Notes: generated by a model from the sequence alone, not told the origin. Counted from the first letter of the stretch, positions 52,660-61,800 are shown. The stretch: DNA of 64,000 nucleotides from Pseudomonas syringae (GCF_000737245.1 NZ_JPQU01000020.1:1-64000); one strand, 5' to 3'. A program made the numbers and translations.

Positions 52660-54969
52660 ATGAATAAGCTGTGTTTACTCGGCCTTATGGTCGGTCTGGC
52701 AAGCCAGTCGGTGTTTGCTGCAAGCAATGTCAGCGCGCCGGCGGCTAATAGCCAGGCAACGTTGCAAGCCAAAAACGCGTTCATCGGCAATCTGATGAAA
52801 CAAATGACCCTCGACGAAAAGATCGGTCAATTGCGATTGATCAGTATCAGTCAGGAAGTGCCACAGCCGCTGATCCTCAAGGAAATTGCCGCAGGTCGCA
52901 TCGGCGGTACGTTCAACTCCATTACACGCTCGGAGAACCGCCCTCTGCAAGAGGCCGCCGTCGCCAAGAGCCGTCTGAAAATTCCGATGTTCTTTGCGTA
53001 TGACGTGATCCACGGCCATCGGACTATTTTTCCCATCAGCCTGGGTCTGGCTGCCAGCTGGGACATGGCCGCCATTGCCGAGACCGGGCGGATTTCGGCT
53101 ATTGAAGCTAGCGCCGACGGCCTGGACATGACCTTCGCGCCGATGGTCGATATTTCCCGCGATCCACGTTGGGGCCGTAGCTCCGAGGGCTTTGGTGAAG
53201 ACACCTATCTGGTTTCGCGCATCTCGACCGAAATGGTCAAGTCGTTCCAGGGCCAGAAAGTCGCGTCTGCAGACAGCATCATGGCCGCCGTCAAGCACTT
53301 CGCTCTGTATGGCGCCGTCGAAGGCGGTCGCGACTACAACACGGTGGACATGAGCCCGACGCGCATGTACCAGGATTACCTGCCGCCCTATCGTGCAGGG
53401 ATCGATGCAGGTGCGGGCGGCGTGATGATCGCCCTGAACTCCATCAATGGCGTCCCGGCAACCGCCAATAAATGGCTGCTGCAAGACTTGCTGCGCAAGG
53501 ATTGGGGCTTCAAAGGCGTGACCATCAGCGACCACGGGGCGATCAAGGAACTGATCGACCATGGCATCGCCAAGGATTACCGCGAAGCCGCGAAGCTGGC
53601 CATCAAGGCTGGCGTTGACCTGAGCATGAACGACAAGGCTTACGGCGAAGAACTGCCGGGGCTGGTCAAGAGCGGCGAGGTTTCGGTCAAGGAAATCGAC
53701 AGCGCCGTGCGTGAAGTGCTGGGCGCCAAGTACGACATGGGCCTGTTCGCCAACCCGTACCTGCGCATCGGCGATGCAGCCCAGGACCCGGCGGACACTT
53801 ACTCCGATGATCGCCTGCACCGCCCGGAAGCTCGGGACGTTGCGCGCAAGACGCTTGTCCTGCTGAAAAACGATAATGAAACCCTGCCGCTGAAAAAGCA
53901 GGGCACCATCGCGGTGATCGGCAGCCTGGCGAAAAGCCAACTGGACATGCTCGGCAGCTGGTCTGCCGCCGGTCGCCCGAATCAGTCGGTAACGGTATAT
54001 GACGGTCTGGCCAATGCAGTGGGCGACAAGGCGAAACTGCTTTATGCCCGTGGTGCCAACGTCAGCGATAACGAACACATCCTCAACTACCTGAACTTCA
54101 TTGAACACGAAGTCGACGTTGATCCACGTCCGGCCCAGGAAATGATCGATGAAGCGGTCAAGACCGCTGAACAGGCTGACGTGATCGTGGCGGTAGTGGG
54201 CGAATCCCGTGGTATGTCCCACGAATCCGCCAGCCGCAGTAGCCTGAACATTCCAGGTAAGCAGCAGGACCTGATCAAGGCCCTGAAGGCTACCGGCAAG
54301 CCGTTGGTGCTGGTGTTGATGAATGGCCGTCCGCTGGTATTGGTCGACGAAGTTCAACAAGCCGATGCGATGCTGGAAACCTGGTTCCCTGGCACTGAAG
54401 GCGGCAATGCAGTGGCTGATGTACTGTTCGGCGACTACAACCCGTCGGGCAAGCTGGCCATGTCCTTCCCGCGCTCAATTGGCCAACTGCCGGTTTACTA
54501 CGCGCACCTGAACACCGGTCGTCCGCTCACACCGGGCAAACCTGGCAACTACACCTCGAATTATTTCGAGGAAACCAACGGCCCGCTGTTCCCGTTCGGT
54601 TTCGGCCTGAGCTACACCCAGTTCGACGTTTCGGATATCACGCTATCGGCTAAAGACCTGCCACGCAAAGGTAAACTGACCGCCAGTGTCACCGTGAAGA
54701 ACACCGGCAAGGTGGCGGGTGAAACAGTGGTTCAGCTGTATCTGCGTGATGTTGCAGCCTCCATCAGCCGTCCGGTGAAAGAGCTTAAAGGCTTCGAGAA
54801 AGTCATGTTGCAGGCGGGCGAAGAGAAAGTGGTGAGCTTTACCCTGAGCGAAGACGATCTGAAGTTCTTCAACCCGGAACTGAAATACGCAGCCGAAGCG
54901 GGCGAGTTCAAGCTGATGATCGGCCTGGATTCCGAAGCGGTGAAAGAGACGAGTTTCAATTTGCTCTAA
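52660..54969 (+). CDS. bglX: Periplasmic beta-glucosidase BglX (GH3)
   Basis: Glycoside hydrolase family 3 enzyme of 769 residues that releases glucose from beta-glucosides. It has a signal peptide (MNKLCLLGLMVGLASQSVFA), a GH3 N-terminal domain with catalytic nucleophile Asp291 (VTISDHGAI), the GH3 C-terminal domain (VLLKNDNETLPLKK from about 405) and a fibronectin III-like end domain (about 680-765). The ATG at 52660 is taken because it begins the signal peptide. The upstream frame extension is rejected. A very long hairpin follows the stop. Confidence 0.94.
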   Translation: MNKLCLLGLMVGLASQSVFAASNVSAPAANSQATLQAKNAFIGNLMKQMTLDEKIGQLRLISISQEVPQPLILKEIAAGRIGGTFNSITRSENRPLQEAAVAKSRLKIPMFFAYDVIHGHRTIFPISLGLAASWDMAAIAETGRISAIEASADGLDMTFAPMVDISRDPRWGRSSEGFGEDTYLVSRISTEMVKSFQGQKVASADSIMAAVKHFALYGAVEGGRDYNTVDMSPTRMYQDYLPPYRAGIDAGAGGVMIALNSINGVPATANKWLLQDLLRKDWGFKGVTISDHGAIKELIDHGIAKDYREAAKLAIKAGVDLSMNDKAYGEELPGLVKSGEVSVKEIDSAVREVLGAKYDMGLFANPYLRIGDAAQDPADTYSDDRLHRPEARDVARKTLVLLKNDNETLPLKKQGTIAVIGSLAKSQLDMLGSWSAAGRPNQSVTVYDGLANAVGDKAKLLYARGANVSDNEHILNYLNFIEHEVDVDPRPAQEMIDEAVKTAEQADVIVAVVGESRGMSHESASRSSLNIPGKQQDLIKALKATGKPLVLVLMNGRPLVLVDEVQQADAMLETWFPGTEGGNAVADVLFGDYNPSGKLAMSFPRSIGQLPVYYAHLNTGRPLTPGKPGNYTSNYFEETNGPLFPFGFGLSYTQFDVSDITLSAKDLPRKGKLTASVTVKNTGKVAGETVVQLYLRDVAASISRPVKELKGFEKVMLQAGEEKVVSFTLSEDDLKFFNPELKYAAEAGEFKLMIGLDSEAVKETSFNLL

Positions 54970-54987
54970 AGGCAGCAGCAGAGCCTG

Positions 54988-55104
54988 TGTGGGAGCGGTG
55001 CTTGGTCTGGGCGGCATTCCGACGATAAGGCTGGACGAAATCTAAGGTGAATCGCGTCCAACCTTATCGTCGGAATGCCGCCCAGACCAAGCACCGCTCC
55101 CACA
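54988..55104. repeat. Very long near-perfect inverted repeat
   Basis: Arms of 50 bp (54988-55037 and 55055-55104) differ at one position and enclose a 17-nt loop. The ends are REP-like (TGTGGGAGCGGTGCTTGG) and the middle contains GGGCGGCATTCCGACG. It lies between bglX and mifS-like genes. It could end transcription or stabilise the bglX mRNA. Confidence 0.92.
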
Positions 55105-55139
55105 ATGCCTGTAACTAATAATATTCAGGCAACAATCCG

Positions 55140-56909
55140 ATGCCCTTCACCTCTCGCACCCTACGCATCACCCTTTACAGCGTGCTGATTCTCGCTGGCG
55201 CGGCGGTTTCGGCCGGGTTGGCGGTGCACCAGGCCCGTCTACATGCGGTGCAAGACGATGCAGCACGGGCAGGCGAGCAGTTATCGCTCTACGCCAACAC
55301 TTTGCACACCCTGATTGAACGTTATCGTGCCTTGCCCGCGGTCCTGGCGCTGGATCCGGAGCTGCGTGCCGCTTTGAACGGCCCGATCAATGCCCAGACT
55401 CAAGACGCGCTGAACCGCAAACTGGAGCGCATCAACGGTGCGGCACAGTCATCGACCCTCGAATTGCTCGACCGCAACGGTCTGGCCATAGGTGCCAGCA
55501 ACTGGCGCATGCCCAGCAGCTACGTGGGCCACAATTACGGCTTTCGTCCTTATTTCCTGCAAACCAAAGCCACCGGTGTCGGGCGCTTTTATGCGGTGGG
55601 CGTGACCAGTGGCATCCCGGGTTATTTTCTGTCCAACGCGGTAATCGGCGACGACGGCAAGTTTCTTGGCGCCATGGTGGTCAAGCTGGAGTTTCCGGAC
55701 CTCGAACATGAATGGGCACAAGGCGATGATCTGTTATTGGTGAGCGACGCCAAGGGCATCGTGTTCATCGCCAATCAGCCCGGCTGGCGTTATCGCGAAC
55801 TTCGGCCGATTTCGACGCAGGATCGCGCCGAACTGCTCGCCACTCGGCAGTACGACAAGCAGCCGCTGTCACCGCTGCCCCGCCGCGAGTTACGTACGTT
55901 TAACGAAAACAGCCATCTCACCCGCGTCGACGGACCGAATGGGACCGCCGACTACTTATGGGGGTCGCTGCCACTGCCCGGTGAGAACTGGACCCTCCAC
56001 CTGCTGCGCAAACCTCAGGTCGCCAGCGAAGACACCCGCAACGCAGCCCTGGCGGCAGCGGGCACCTGGCTGACGTTGGTGTTTCTCGGGCTGTTCCTTT
56101 ACCAACGCTGGCGCCTGGCACGGATGCGCGAGCGCAGCCGCGACGAACTGGAACGTCTCGTGCAAGAACGCACCCGAGACCTACACACCGCTCAAGAAGG
56201 TCTGGTGCAATCAACCAAGCTCGCTGCGCTGGGGCAGATGTCGGCAGCGCTGGCTCATGAAATCAATCAGCCGCTCACCGCCCAACGCATGCAACTGGCG
56301 ACATTACGGTTGCTGCTCGATCACGGTCGCATCGACGATGCCTACAAAGCCATTGCGCCGCTGGACCAGCAACTGACGCGCATGGCGGCGTTGACTGGGC
56401 ACCTCAAAACCTTCGCTCGCAAAAGCCCCAACGGCCTGCGCGAACGGCTGGATCTGGCGGCGGTGGTCGATCAGTCGCTGCTGTTGCTGGATTCACGACT
56501 GCGCGATGAGTGCGTCGACTGCGTCTTGACCCTTAGCCGACCGGCCTGGGTGCGCGGCGATGCGATCCGCCTTGAGCAAGTGATGATCAATCTGTTACGC
56601 AATGCGCTCGATGCCCTGCGCGACAAGCCTGCCAAACGGCTGGAAATCCGCATTGACGCTCAGGACAAACGCTGGCGAGTCAGTGTTGCCGACAGCGGTG
56701 GCGGGATCTCTGCTGAGAACCTGGGCAATATCTTCGACCCGTTTTTTACCACCAAACCCGTAGGTGACGGCCTGGGGTTGGGGCTCGCGGTGTCGTATGC
56801 CATTGTCCATGAACTGGGCGGCAAACTGAGCGCCGAAAATCAGGGCAGCGGCGCGCTGTTCTCGTTCAGCCTGCCTAACGACTATCTGGAGCCAGACCCT
56901 GCATGTTGA
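55140..56909 (+). CDS. mifS: DctB/MifS-like sensor histidine kinase
   Basis: Membrane kinase of 589 residues. An N-terminal helix (LRITLYSVLILAGAAVSAGLAV) and a periplasmic double-Cache sensor (about 35-295, GHNYGFRPYFLQTKATGVGRFYAVGVTSGIPGYF) are typical of DctB. A second helix (about 303-322) and a kinase core with His373 (ALAHEINQPLTAQR), NLLRNALDAL, DSGGGIS and GLGLGLAVSYAI follow. It overlaps the regulator gene by 7 bp. The kgtP gene downstream makes it most like MifS of P. aeruginosa, which controls 2-oxoglutarate use. Confidence 0.88.
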   Translation: MPFTSRTLRITLYSVLILAGAAVSAGLAVHQARLHAVQDDAARAGEQLSLYANTLHTLIERYRALPAVLALDPELRAALNGPINAQTQDALNRKLERINGAAQSSTLELLDRNGLAIGASNWRMPSSYVGHNYGFRPYFLQTKATGVGRFYAVGVTSGIPGYFLSNAVIGDDGKFLGAMVVKLEFPDLEHEWAQGDDLLLVSDAKGIVFIANQPGWRYRELRPISTQDRAELLATRQYDKQPLSPLPRRELRTFNENSHLTRVDGPNGTADYLWGSLPLPGENWTLHLLRKPQVASEDTRNAALAAAGTWLTLVFLGLFLYQRWRLARMRERSRDELERLVQERTRDLHTAQEGLVQSTKLAALGQMSAALAHEINQPLTAQRMQLATLRLLLDHGRIDDAYKAIAPLDQQLTRMAALTGHLKTFARKSPNGLRERLDLAAVVDQSLLLLDSRLRDECVDCVLTLSRPAWVRGDAIRLEQVMINLLRNALDALRDKPAKRLEIRIDAQDKRWRVSVADSGGGISAENLGNIFDPFFTTKPVGDGLGLGLAVSYAIVHELGGKLSAENQGSGALFSFSLPNDYLEPDPAC

Positions 56910-58231
56910 ACTCGGTGATTGTGGTCGATGATGAAGCGCCCATCCGCGAAGCCGTGCAGCAATGGCTGACTTTGTCGGGCTTCAATGTTCAAGTATTCAG
57001 CCGTGCCGAGGATTGCCTGGCGCATCTGCCTGAGCATTTTCCCGGGGTCATCATGAGCGATGTGCGGATGCCGGGCATCAGCGGCCTGGAGCTGCTGGCC
57101 AGAATTCAGGCGCTGGACGCCGATTTGCCAGTGATTTTGCTGACCGGTCACGGCGACGTGCCTATGGCGGTCGATGCCATGCGTGAGGGGGCTTATGACT
57201 TTCTGGAGAAGCCTTTCAGTCCCGAAACCCTGGTGCGCAATCTGCGGCGGGCACTGGAGAAGCGTGAGCTGATTCTGGAAAACCGCCGCCTGCACGAGCG
57301 GGCCGATGCCCGATCACAACTGGACGCGACATTGCTCGGCGTATCGCCCAGCCTGCAAACCTTGCGCAGCCAGGTGCTGGACTTGTCCCAACTGCCGGTC
57401 AACGTGGTGATTCGCGGTGAAACCGGCAGCGGTAAAGAGATGGTCGCCCGTTGCCTGCATGACTTCGGCCCACGTGCAGCCAAACCTTTTGTGGCCCTCA
57501 ATTGCGCGGCGATCCCTGAGCAATTGTTCGAGGCCGAGTTGTTTGGCCACGAGAGCGGCGCCTTTACCGGAGCGCAGGGCAAGCGAATCGGCAAGCTCGA
57601 ATACGCCGACGGCGGCACCCTGTTCCTCGATGAAATCGAAAGCATGCCGCTGGCCCAGCAGGTCAAATTGCTACGGGTGCTGCAAGACAAAAAGCTGGAA
57701 AGGCTGGGCTCAAACAAGGCTATTGATGTGGATCTGCGAATCATCGCGGCCACCAAACCGGATTTATTGGAGGAAGCCCGGGCCGGACGCTTTCGCGAGG
57801 ATCTGGCCTATCGTCTGACTGTCGCCGAACTGCGCCTGCCGGCGTTGCGCGAGCGTCGAGAGGATATTCCATTGCTGTTCGCCCATTTCGCAAAGGCTGC
57901 AGCCGAACGTCTGGGACGTAAAGCGCCGCAACTCAGCGGTGCCAGGCTGAGCGAGCTGCTGAGCCACGATTGGCCGGGCAATGTTCGCGAGCTGGCCAAT
58001 GCTGCTGAACGGCAAATCCTGGGGCTGGCCGCTTCGCCAGAAACTGCCACCGATACCGGCCAATCACTCGCCGCTCAGCAGGAAGCTTTCGAAGCCCAAT
58101 GCTTGCGCGCCGCCCTCGCCCGCCACAAGGGCGACATCAAAGCCGTACTCCATGAACTGCAACTGCCACGCCGTACCCTGAACGAAAAAATGCAGCGTCA
58201 TGGGTTGTTGCGGGAGATGTTTGTGGAGTGA
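56903..58231 (+). CDS. mifR: DctD/MifR-like sigma-54-dependent response regulator
   Basis: Enhancer-binding regulator of 442 residues. The receiver has Asp53 (VIMSDVRMPGISGLELL), the AAA+ domain has Walker A GETGSGKE, the sigma-54 contact loop GAFTGA and Walker B GGTLFLDEIESM, and a Fis-type HTH ends the protein (IKAVLHELQLPRRTLNEKMQRHG). It should bind upstream of a sigma-54 promoter. Such a promoter with two palindromes lies just before the next gene. Naming as mifR rests on that context; dctD is the alternative. Confidence 0.9.
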   Translation: MLNSVIVVDDEAPIREAVQQWLTLSGFNVQVFSRAEDCLAHLPEHFPGVIMSDVRMPGISGLELLARIQALDADLPVILLTGHGDVPMAVDAMREGAYDFLEKPFSPETLVRNLRRALEKRELILENRRLHERADARSQLDATLLGVSPSLQTLRSQVLDLSQLPVNVVIRGETGSGKEMVARCLHDFGPRAAKPFVALNCAAIPEQLFEAELFGHESGAFTGAQGKRIGKLEYADGGTLFLDEIESMPLAQQVKLLRVLQDKKLERLGSNKAIDVDLRIIAATKPDLLEEARAGRFREDLAYRLTVAELRLPALRERREDIPLLFAHFAKAAAERLGRKAPQLSGARLSELLSHDWPGNVRELANAAERQILGLAASPETATDTGQSLAAQQEAFEAQCLRAALARHKGDIKAVLHELQLPRRTLNEKMQRHGLLREMFVE

Positions 58232-58328
58232 TGCTCGGAAAATGCTCTGTTGGATGAACGCCTGTAGGAGATTCTAGGTCTGCCTGCAAGGCTAATGGCA
58301 ACACACCAAACCCTTGGTGACCTCGGAC

Positions 58329-58419
58329 CTGTGGGAGCGAGCTTGGTCGCGAAGGGTCAATACATGAAGCAAATTTCTAGCGCCTGGAACATAGCCTTCG
58401 CAAGCAAGCTTGCTCCCAC
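58329..58419. repeat. REPIN (GTGGGAGCGAGCTTGCTCGC family)
   Basis: Arms CTGTGGGAGCGAGCTTGGTC and AAGCAAGCTTGCTCCCAC flank about 50 bp. It is the third member of this family in the window. It lies between mifR and the kgtP control region. Confidence 0.87.
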
Positions 58420-58445
58420 GGGGGGCGCGCGGCCACCTGTGAATG

Positions 58446-58492
58446 AGCGGTTTTCCGCTTATTCCTGAATAGCCAACAAGCGGATTTCCGCT
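58446..58492 (+). promoter_or_regulatory. Paired palindromes, probable MifR/DctD enhancer sites
   Basis: AGCGGTTTTCCGCT (58446-58459) and AGCGGATTTCCGCT (58479-58492) are near-identical 14-bp palindromes with centres 33 bp apart, about three helical turns. They lie 50-90 bp upstream of a sigma-54 promoter and next to a gene for a sigma-54 activator. Binding by that activator is inferred. Confidence 0.7.
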
Positions 58493-58534
58493 CATAAAGT
58501 TCTGTAAACCCTTCTAAACCGGGCCTCCATCAAC

Positions 58535-58550
58535 TGGCACAGCTCCTGCT
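58535..58550 (+). promoter_or_regulatory. Sigma-54 promoter of kgtP
   Basis: TGGCACAGCTCCTGCT has GG and GC 10 bp apart and matches TGGCAC, five bases, TTGCT at all but one core position. It lies about 65 bp before the kgtP start, downstream of the paired palindromes. Confidence 0.75.
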
Positions 58551-58613
58551 ATAGCCACAGTCAGGCTGCGCATCGACGCGCCATTCCTAAAAATAATGAC
58601 TGTAAGGAACATG

Positions 58614-59939
58614 ATGGATACCTCCAGCTCAATGCCTAAAGGGTCGACCGGCACGGCGACTGCGGAAAAAACCACCTCAACCCGTCTCAAATCAATTTTC
58701 AGTGGCTCGGTCGGCAACATGGTCGAGTGGTACGACTGGTACGTCTACGCCGCTTTCTCCCTGTACTTCGCCAAGTCCTTCTTCCCCAAAGGCGACACCA
58801 CGGCTCAACTGCTCAACACCGCAGCGATCTTTGCCGTAGGCTTTCTGATGCGCCCGATTGGTGGCTGGCTGATGGGTCTGTATGCCGATCGCAAGGGCCG
58901 CAAGGCAGCCTTGATGGCCTCGGTACTGCTGATGTGCTTCGGCTCGCTGATCATCGCGTTGACACCCGGCTATGAAGTCATCGGTGTCGGTGCCCCGATC
59001 CTGCTGGTATTTGCCCGCTTGCTCCAAGGCCTGTCGGTCGGTGGCGAGTACGGCACTTCGGCGACCTACCTGAGTGAAATGGCGACCAAGGAAAGACGCG
59101 GCTTCTTCTCAAGCTTCCAGTACGTGACCCTGATCTCCGGCCAGCTCATCGCCCTGGCTGTGTTGATCGTGTTGCAACAAACCCTGACAACTGAACAGCT
59201 CTACGCATGGGGCTGGCGTGTGCCGTTCGTGATCGGCGCGCTGTGTGCCGTTGTTGCGCTGTACCTGCGCCGCGGCATGGAAGAAACCGAGTCGTTCACC
59301 CGCAAGAAGAAAGAGAAAGCCAAAGAAAGCCTGATGCGCACCTTGATGCGCCACCCCAAGGAACTCATGACCGTAGTCGGTCTGACCATGGGTGGTACGT
59401 TGGCCTTCTATACCTACACCACGTATATGCAGAAGTATCTGGTGAACACCGTCGGCATGAGCATCACCGACTCCACCACCATTTCAGCGGCAACATTGTT
59501 TCTGTTCATGGTGATCCAGCCTCTGGTGGGGGCGCTGTCGGACAAGATCGGTCGTCGCCCGATCCTGATTGCCTTCGGTGTCATGGGCACGCTGTGCACG
59601 GTGCCGATCCTGACCACGCTGCACACGATCCAGAGCTGGTGGGGCGCGTTCTTTCTGATCATGGCGGCGCTGATCATCGTCAGCGGCTATACCTCGATCA
59701 ACGCAGTGGTGAAAGCCGAACTGTTCCCCACAGAAATCCGTGCGCTGGGCGTAGGCCTGCCGTATGCGCTAACTGTATCGATCTTCGGCGGTACTGCTGA
59801 ATACATCGCGCTGTGGTTCAAGAGCATTGGAATGGAGACCGGCTACTACTGGTATGTCACCGCTTGCATCGCCTGCTCGCTGCTGGTCTATGTGTTCATG
59901 AAGGACACTCGCAAGCATTCGCGGATCGAAACTGATTGA
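58614..59939 (+). CDS. kgtP: 2-oxoglutarate permease KgtP-like (MFS)
   Basis: Metabolite:proton symporter family MFS protein of 441 residues with 12 predicted helices. Loop motifs LYADRKGRKAALM (near 90) and ALSDKIGRRPILIAF (near 305) and the RLLQGLSVGGEYGTSATYLSEMA block are diagnostic of KgtP/ProP-like carriers. Uptake of 2-oxoglutarate is inferred from similarity and from the mifSR-like pair and sigma-54 promoter upstream. ATGs at 58611 and 58614 are adjacent. The second has better spacing from TAAGGA. Confidence 0.87.
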   Translation: MDTSSSMPKGSTGTATAEKTTSTRLKSIFSGSVGNMVEWYDWYVYAAFSLYFAKSFFPKGDTTAQLLNTAAIFAVGFLMRPIGGWLMGLYADRKGRKAALMASVLLMCFGSLIIALTPGYEVIGVGAPILLVFARLLQGLSVGGEYGTSATYLSEMATKERRGFFSSFQYVTLISGQLIALAVLIVLQQTLTTEQLYAWGWRVPFVIGALCAVVALYLRRGMEETESFTRKKKEKAKESLMRTLMRHPKELMTVVGLTMGGTLAFYTYTTYMQKYLVNTVGMSITDSTTISAATLFLFMVIQPLVGALSDKIGRRPILIAFGVMGTLCTVPILTTLHTIQSWWGAFFLIMAALIIVSGYTSINAVVKAELFPTEIRALGVGLPYALTVSIFGGTAEYIALWFKSIGMETGYYWYVTACIACSLLVYVFMKDTRKHSRIETD

Positions 59940-59961
59940 TTCATCATCAGCGCGATTGATG

Positions 59962-59996
59962 AAGGGCGGCCCTGCACAACAGAGCCGCCCTTTTTG
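59962..59996 (+). terminator. Rho-independent terminator after kgtP
   Basis: AGGGCGGC (59963-59970) pairs with GCCGCCCT (59984-59991) around a 13-base loop and is followed by five T residues. Confidence 0.85.
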
Positions 59997-60292
59997 TTGA
60001 GAGGCACTTCTTTCTGGATGCTTTCACAATGGTGCATTTTTCAGCTAAAAATTGAGCGCAACCGGCAATAGATATTAAGTTTTTAATTTGTCAAGAGGGT
60101 TTATTGCGAGATTTTTCAAAGAAATGCACCACCCCAAAGCACTACAGCCGGAAAGGCCCGAATACAGTGCCCTGTGGCTTACTATCATTTTCAGCGATGG
60201 TCGGTAGCAATCCTATTAACTTCTTAATAAATTCTGGGCGCGTAGCATTCACTCCATACCGAACTGGCAAACAATTCGATTGGAGAACTACC
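59997..60292. other. AT-richer leader of the repeat-protein gene
   Basis: About 295 bp that are visibly richer in A and T than the neighbours. It should hold the promoter of the tandem-repeat protein. No clear promoter pair, repeat or RNA was identified. Confidence 0.35.
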
Positions 60293-60712
60293 ATGAAAAC
60301 TAACAAACTGATTTTCGGCATCGCATTTTCTGTTCTGGCTTCCAGCGCTTTCGCAGCTCCACATCTGCCAAGCCTGCCAGGTAATAACCACACTAATCTG
60401 ATTGAGCCTGCCTCGACTCTGACTGTTGCGGAAGGTGGCTCCAAGCACACTAACGTGGGTGGCATTCGCCAGGCCGCTGATGGTTCTGACCATGTAGGCG
60501 CTAATCGCCTGGCCGCTGATGGTGCTGACCGCGTAGGTGCTAATCGCCAGGCCGCTGACGGTTCTGACCATGTAGGCGCTAATCGCCTGGCTGCTGATGG
60601 TGCTGACCGCGTAGGTGCTAATCGCCAGGCCGCTGACGGTTCTGACCACGTAGGCGCTAATCGTCTGGCTGCTGATGGTGCTGATCGTGTAGGTGCAAAC
60701 CGCCTGATCTAA
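60293..60712 (+). CDS. Secreted tandem-repeat protein
   Basis: Exported protein of 139 residues with a signal peptide (MKTNKLIFGIAFSVLASSAFA). After a 40-residue lead it consists of six 13-residue units alternating between QAADGSDHVGANR and LAADGADRVGANR, ending LI. The DNA repeats (39 bp, or 78 bp as a pair) are nearly identical, with only a few silent changes. GGAGAACT gives a Shine-Dalgarno. I recall similar Pseudomonas genes loosely labelled phage infection protein, without evidence of function. No domain is recognised. Confidence 0.8.
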   Translation: MKTNKLIFGIAFSVLASSAFAAPHLPSLPGNNHTNLIEPASTLTVAEGGSKHTNVGGIRQAADGSDHVGANRLAADGADRVGANRQAADGSDHVGANRLAADGADRVGANRQAADGSDHVGANRLAADGADRVGANRLI

Positions 60713-60730
60713 TCGTCAGACGTGTCCCTT

Positions 60731-60757
60731 CAAGCCCGGCTTAATGCCGGGCTTAAT
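60731..60757 (+). terminator. Hairpin terminator after the repeat-protein gene
   Basis: AAGCCCGGC and GCCGGGCTT form a 9-bp perfect stem with a TTAAT loop, followed by a weak AATCGTTCT tract. The stem is strong but the T run is poor. Confidence 0.6.
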
Positions 60758-60857
60758 CGTTCTGGGCTATTGCTAAATCCTGGTGTGGCTCTTTTTGAGA
60801 CGAATCGGGCACTATATCGACTCTTTGCAGAGGCCATCACGGTTACAGGAATTGCAC

Positions 60858-61481
60858 ATGTCAGATGACATCTACTCGTACCAACCTTCCCAAGGCCATG
60901 GCCTGCCCCACGATCCGTTCAATGCTATCGTCGGCCCGCGGCCCATTGGCTGGATCTCGTCCCAGGACGCCAACGGCAAGTTGAATCTGGCGCCTTACAG
61001 TTTTTTCAACGCCTTCAACTACATCCCCCCGATCATTGGTTTTTGCAGCGTCGGTCGCAAAGACAGCCTCAATAACATCGAACAGACCGGCGAGTTCGTG
61101 TGGAACCTGGCGACCCGATCCCTGGCTGAAGCCATGAATCAGAGCTGCGCCCCGGTTGCAGCGGATGTGAGCGAGTTCGAACTGGCCAATCTGACACCCC
61201 TTGCCTCACAGATCGTGGCTGTGCCGCGTGTGAAAGAAACGCCGGTTTCGTTCGAATGCAAAGTCACGCAGATCATCCAGCTGCAACGGGCAGACAAGGA
61301 ATTGGTGCCTAGCTGGTTGATACTTGGGGAGGTGGTAGCCGTACATATTGCCAAGTCACTGTTGAAGGACGGCATTTACGACACGGCGGCGGGTGAACCG
61401 ATATTGCGTGGCGGCGGCCCGGCGGATTACTTCCAGCTGGGCCCCGAGGCGTTGTTCAAAATGCATCGGCCCAAGGCCTGA
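60858..61481 (+). CDS. Flavin reductase-like FMN-binding protein
   Basis: Protein of 207 residues of the flavin reductase-like family. NAIVGPRPIGWISSQDANGKLNLAPYSFFNAF (near 16-48) and SLNNIEQTGEFVWNLATRSLAEAMN are typical of FMN-binding split-barrel members such as flavoredoxin. The reaction partner is unknown. The ATG at 60858 follows TACAGGA and begins the conserved part, so a longer upstream frame is not used. Confidence 0.87.
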   Translation: MSDDIYSYQPSQGHGLPHDPFNAIVGPRPIGWISSQDANGKLNLAPYSFFNAFNYIPPIIGFCSVGRKDSLNNIEQTGEFVWNLATRSLAEAMNQSCAPVAADVSEFELANLTPLASQIVAVPRVKETPVSFECKVTQIIQLQRADKELVPSWLILGEVVAVHIAKSLLKDGIYDTAAGEPILRGGGPADYFQLGPEALFKMHRPKA

Positions 61482-61498
61482 TCAGTCAACGCTGGATG

Positions 61499-61747
61499 TT
61501 ATTGCTGGAACACCAGATTGCCTTCGGCGTCGATGTCGAGCAACCGCGCCAACTCGCCGGTTGCAGCAACGTCGGCGTCATGGGCAGTCTTAAATATCTG
61601 ACCGACGAGCACTTTGTTGAACACCGGTGCGCCACCCGCGTTCAGCGCTTTGACGGCAATAGCAGCGCTATAGCCACCTTCGCCAGGGGCTCCACTCGGA
61701 ACTACGGCTGAAACCGCTTCAAAATTGTTGAGTTCTTTACGTGCCAT
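61499..61747 (-). CDS. Small protein of unknown function
   Basis: Protein of 82 residues, MARKELNNFEAVSAVVPSGA to GNLVFQQ, without signal peptide or membrane segment. It is rich in Ala, Gly and Val, with no motif I recognise. The ATG at 61747 is chosen because the upstream extension is unlike a protein start. It is convergent with the flavin reductase gene and downstream of the monooxygenase-fold gene on the same strand. Confidence 0.55.
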   Translation of the reverse strand: MARKELNNFEAVSAVVPSGAPGEGGYSAAIAVKALNAGGAPVFNKVLVGQIFKTAHDADVAATGELARLLDIDAEGNLVFQQ

Positions 61748-61800
61748 TGCTTGTGATCCTGCTTGTGCGTTTAAAGCAGGGGATTCTAAACCGCTGACGC

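Noticed and set aside
52675..54360. Antisense open frame of 561 codons within bglX
   Set aside because: It lies wholly opposite a well-supported GH3 gene. GC-rich third positions leave the reverse frame open, and its translation has no coherent domain or ribosome-binding site.
60470..60712. Regular repeats resembling a CRISPR array
   Set aside because: The 39-bp units are directly adjacent with no spacers and are translated as a 13-residue protein repeat. No cas gene is present.
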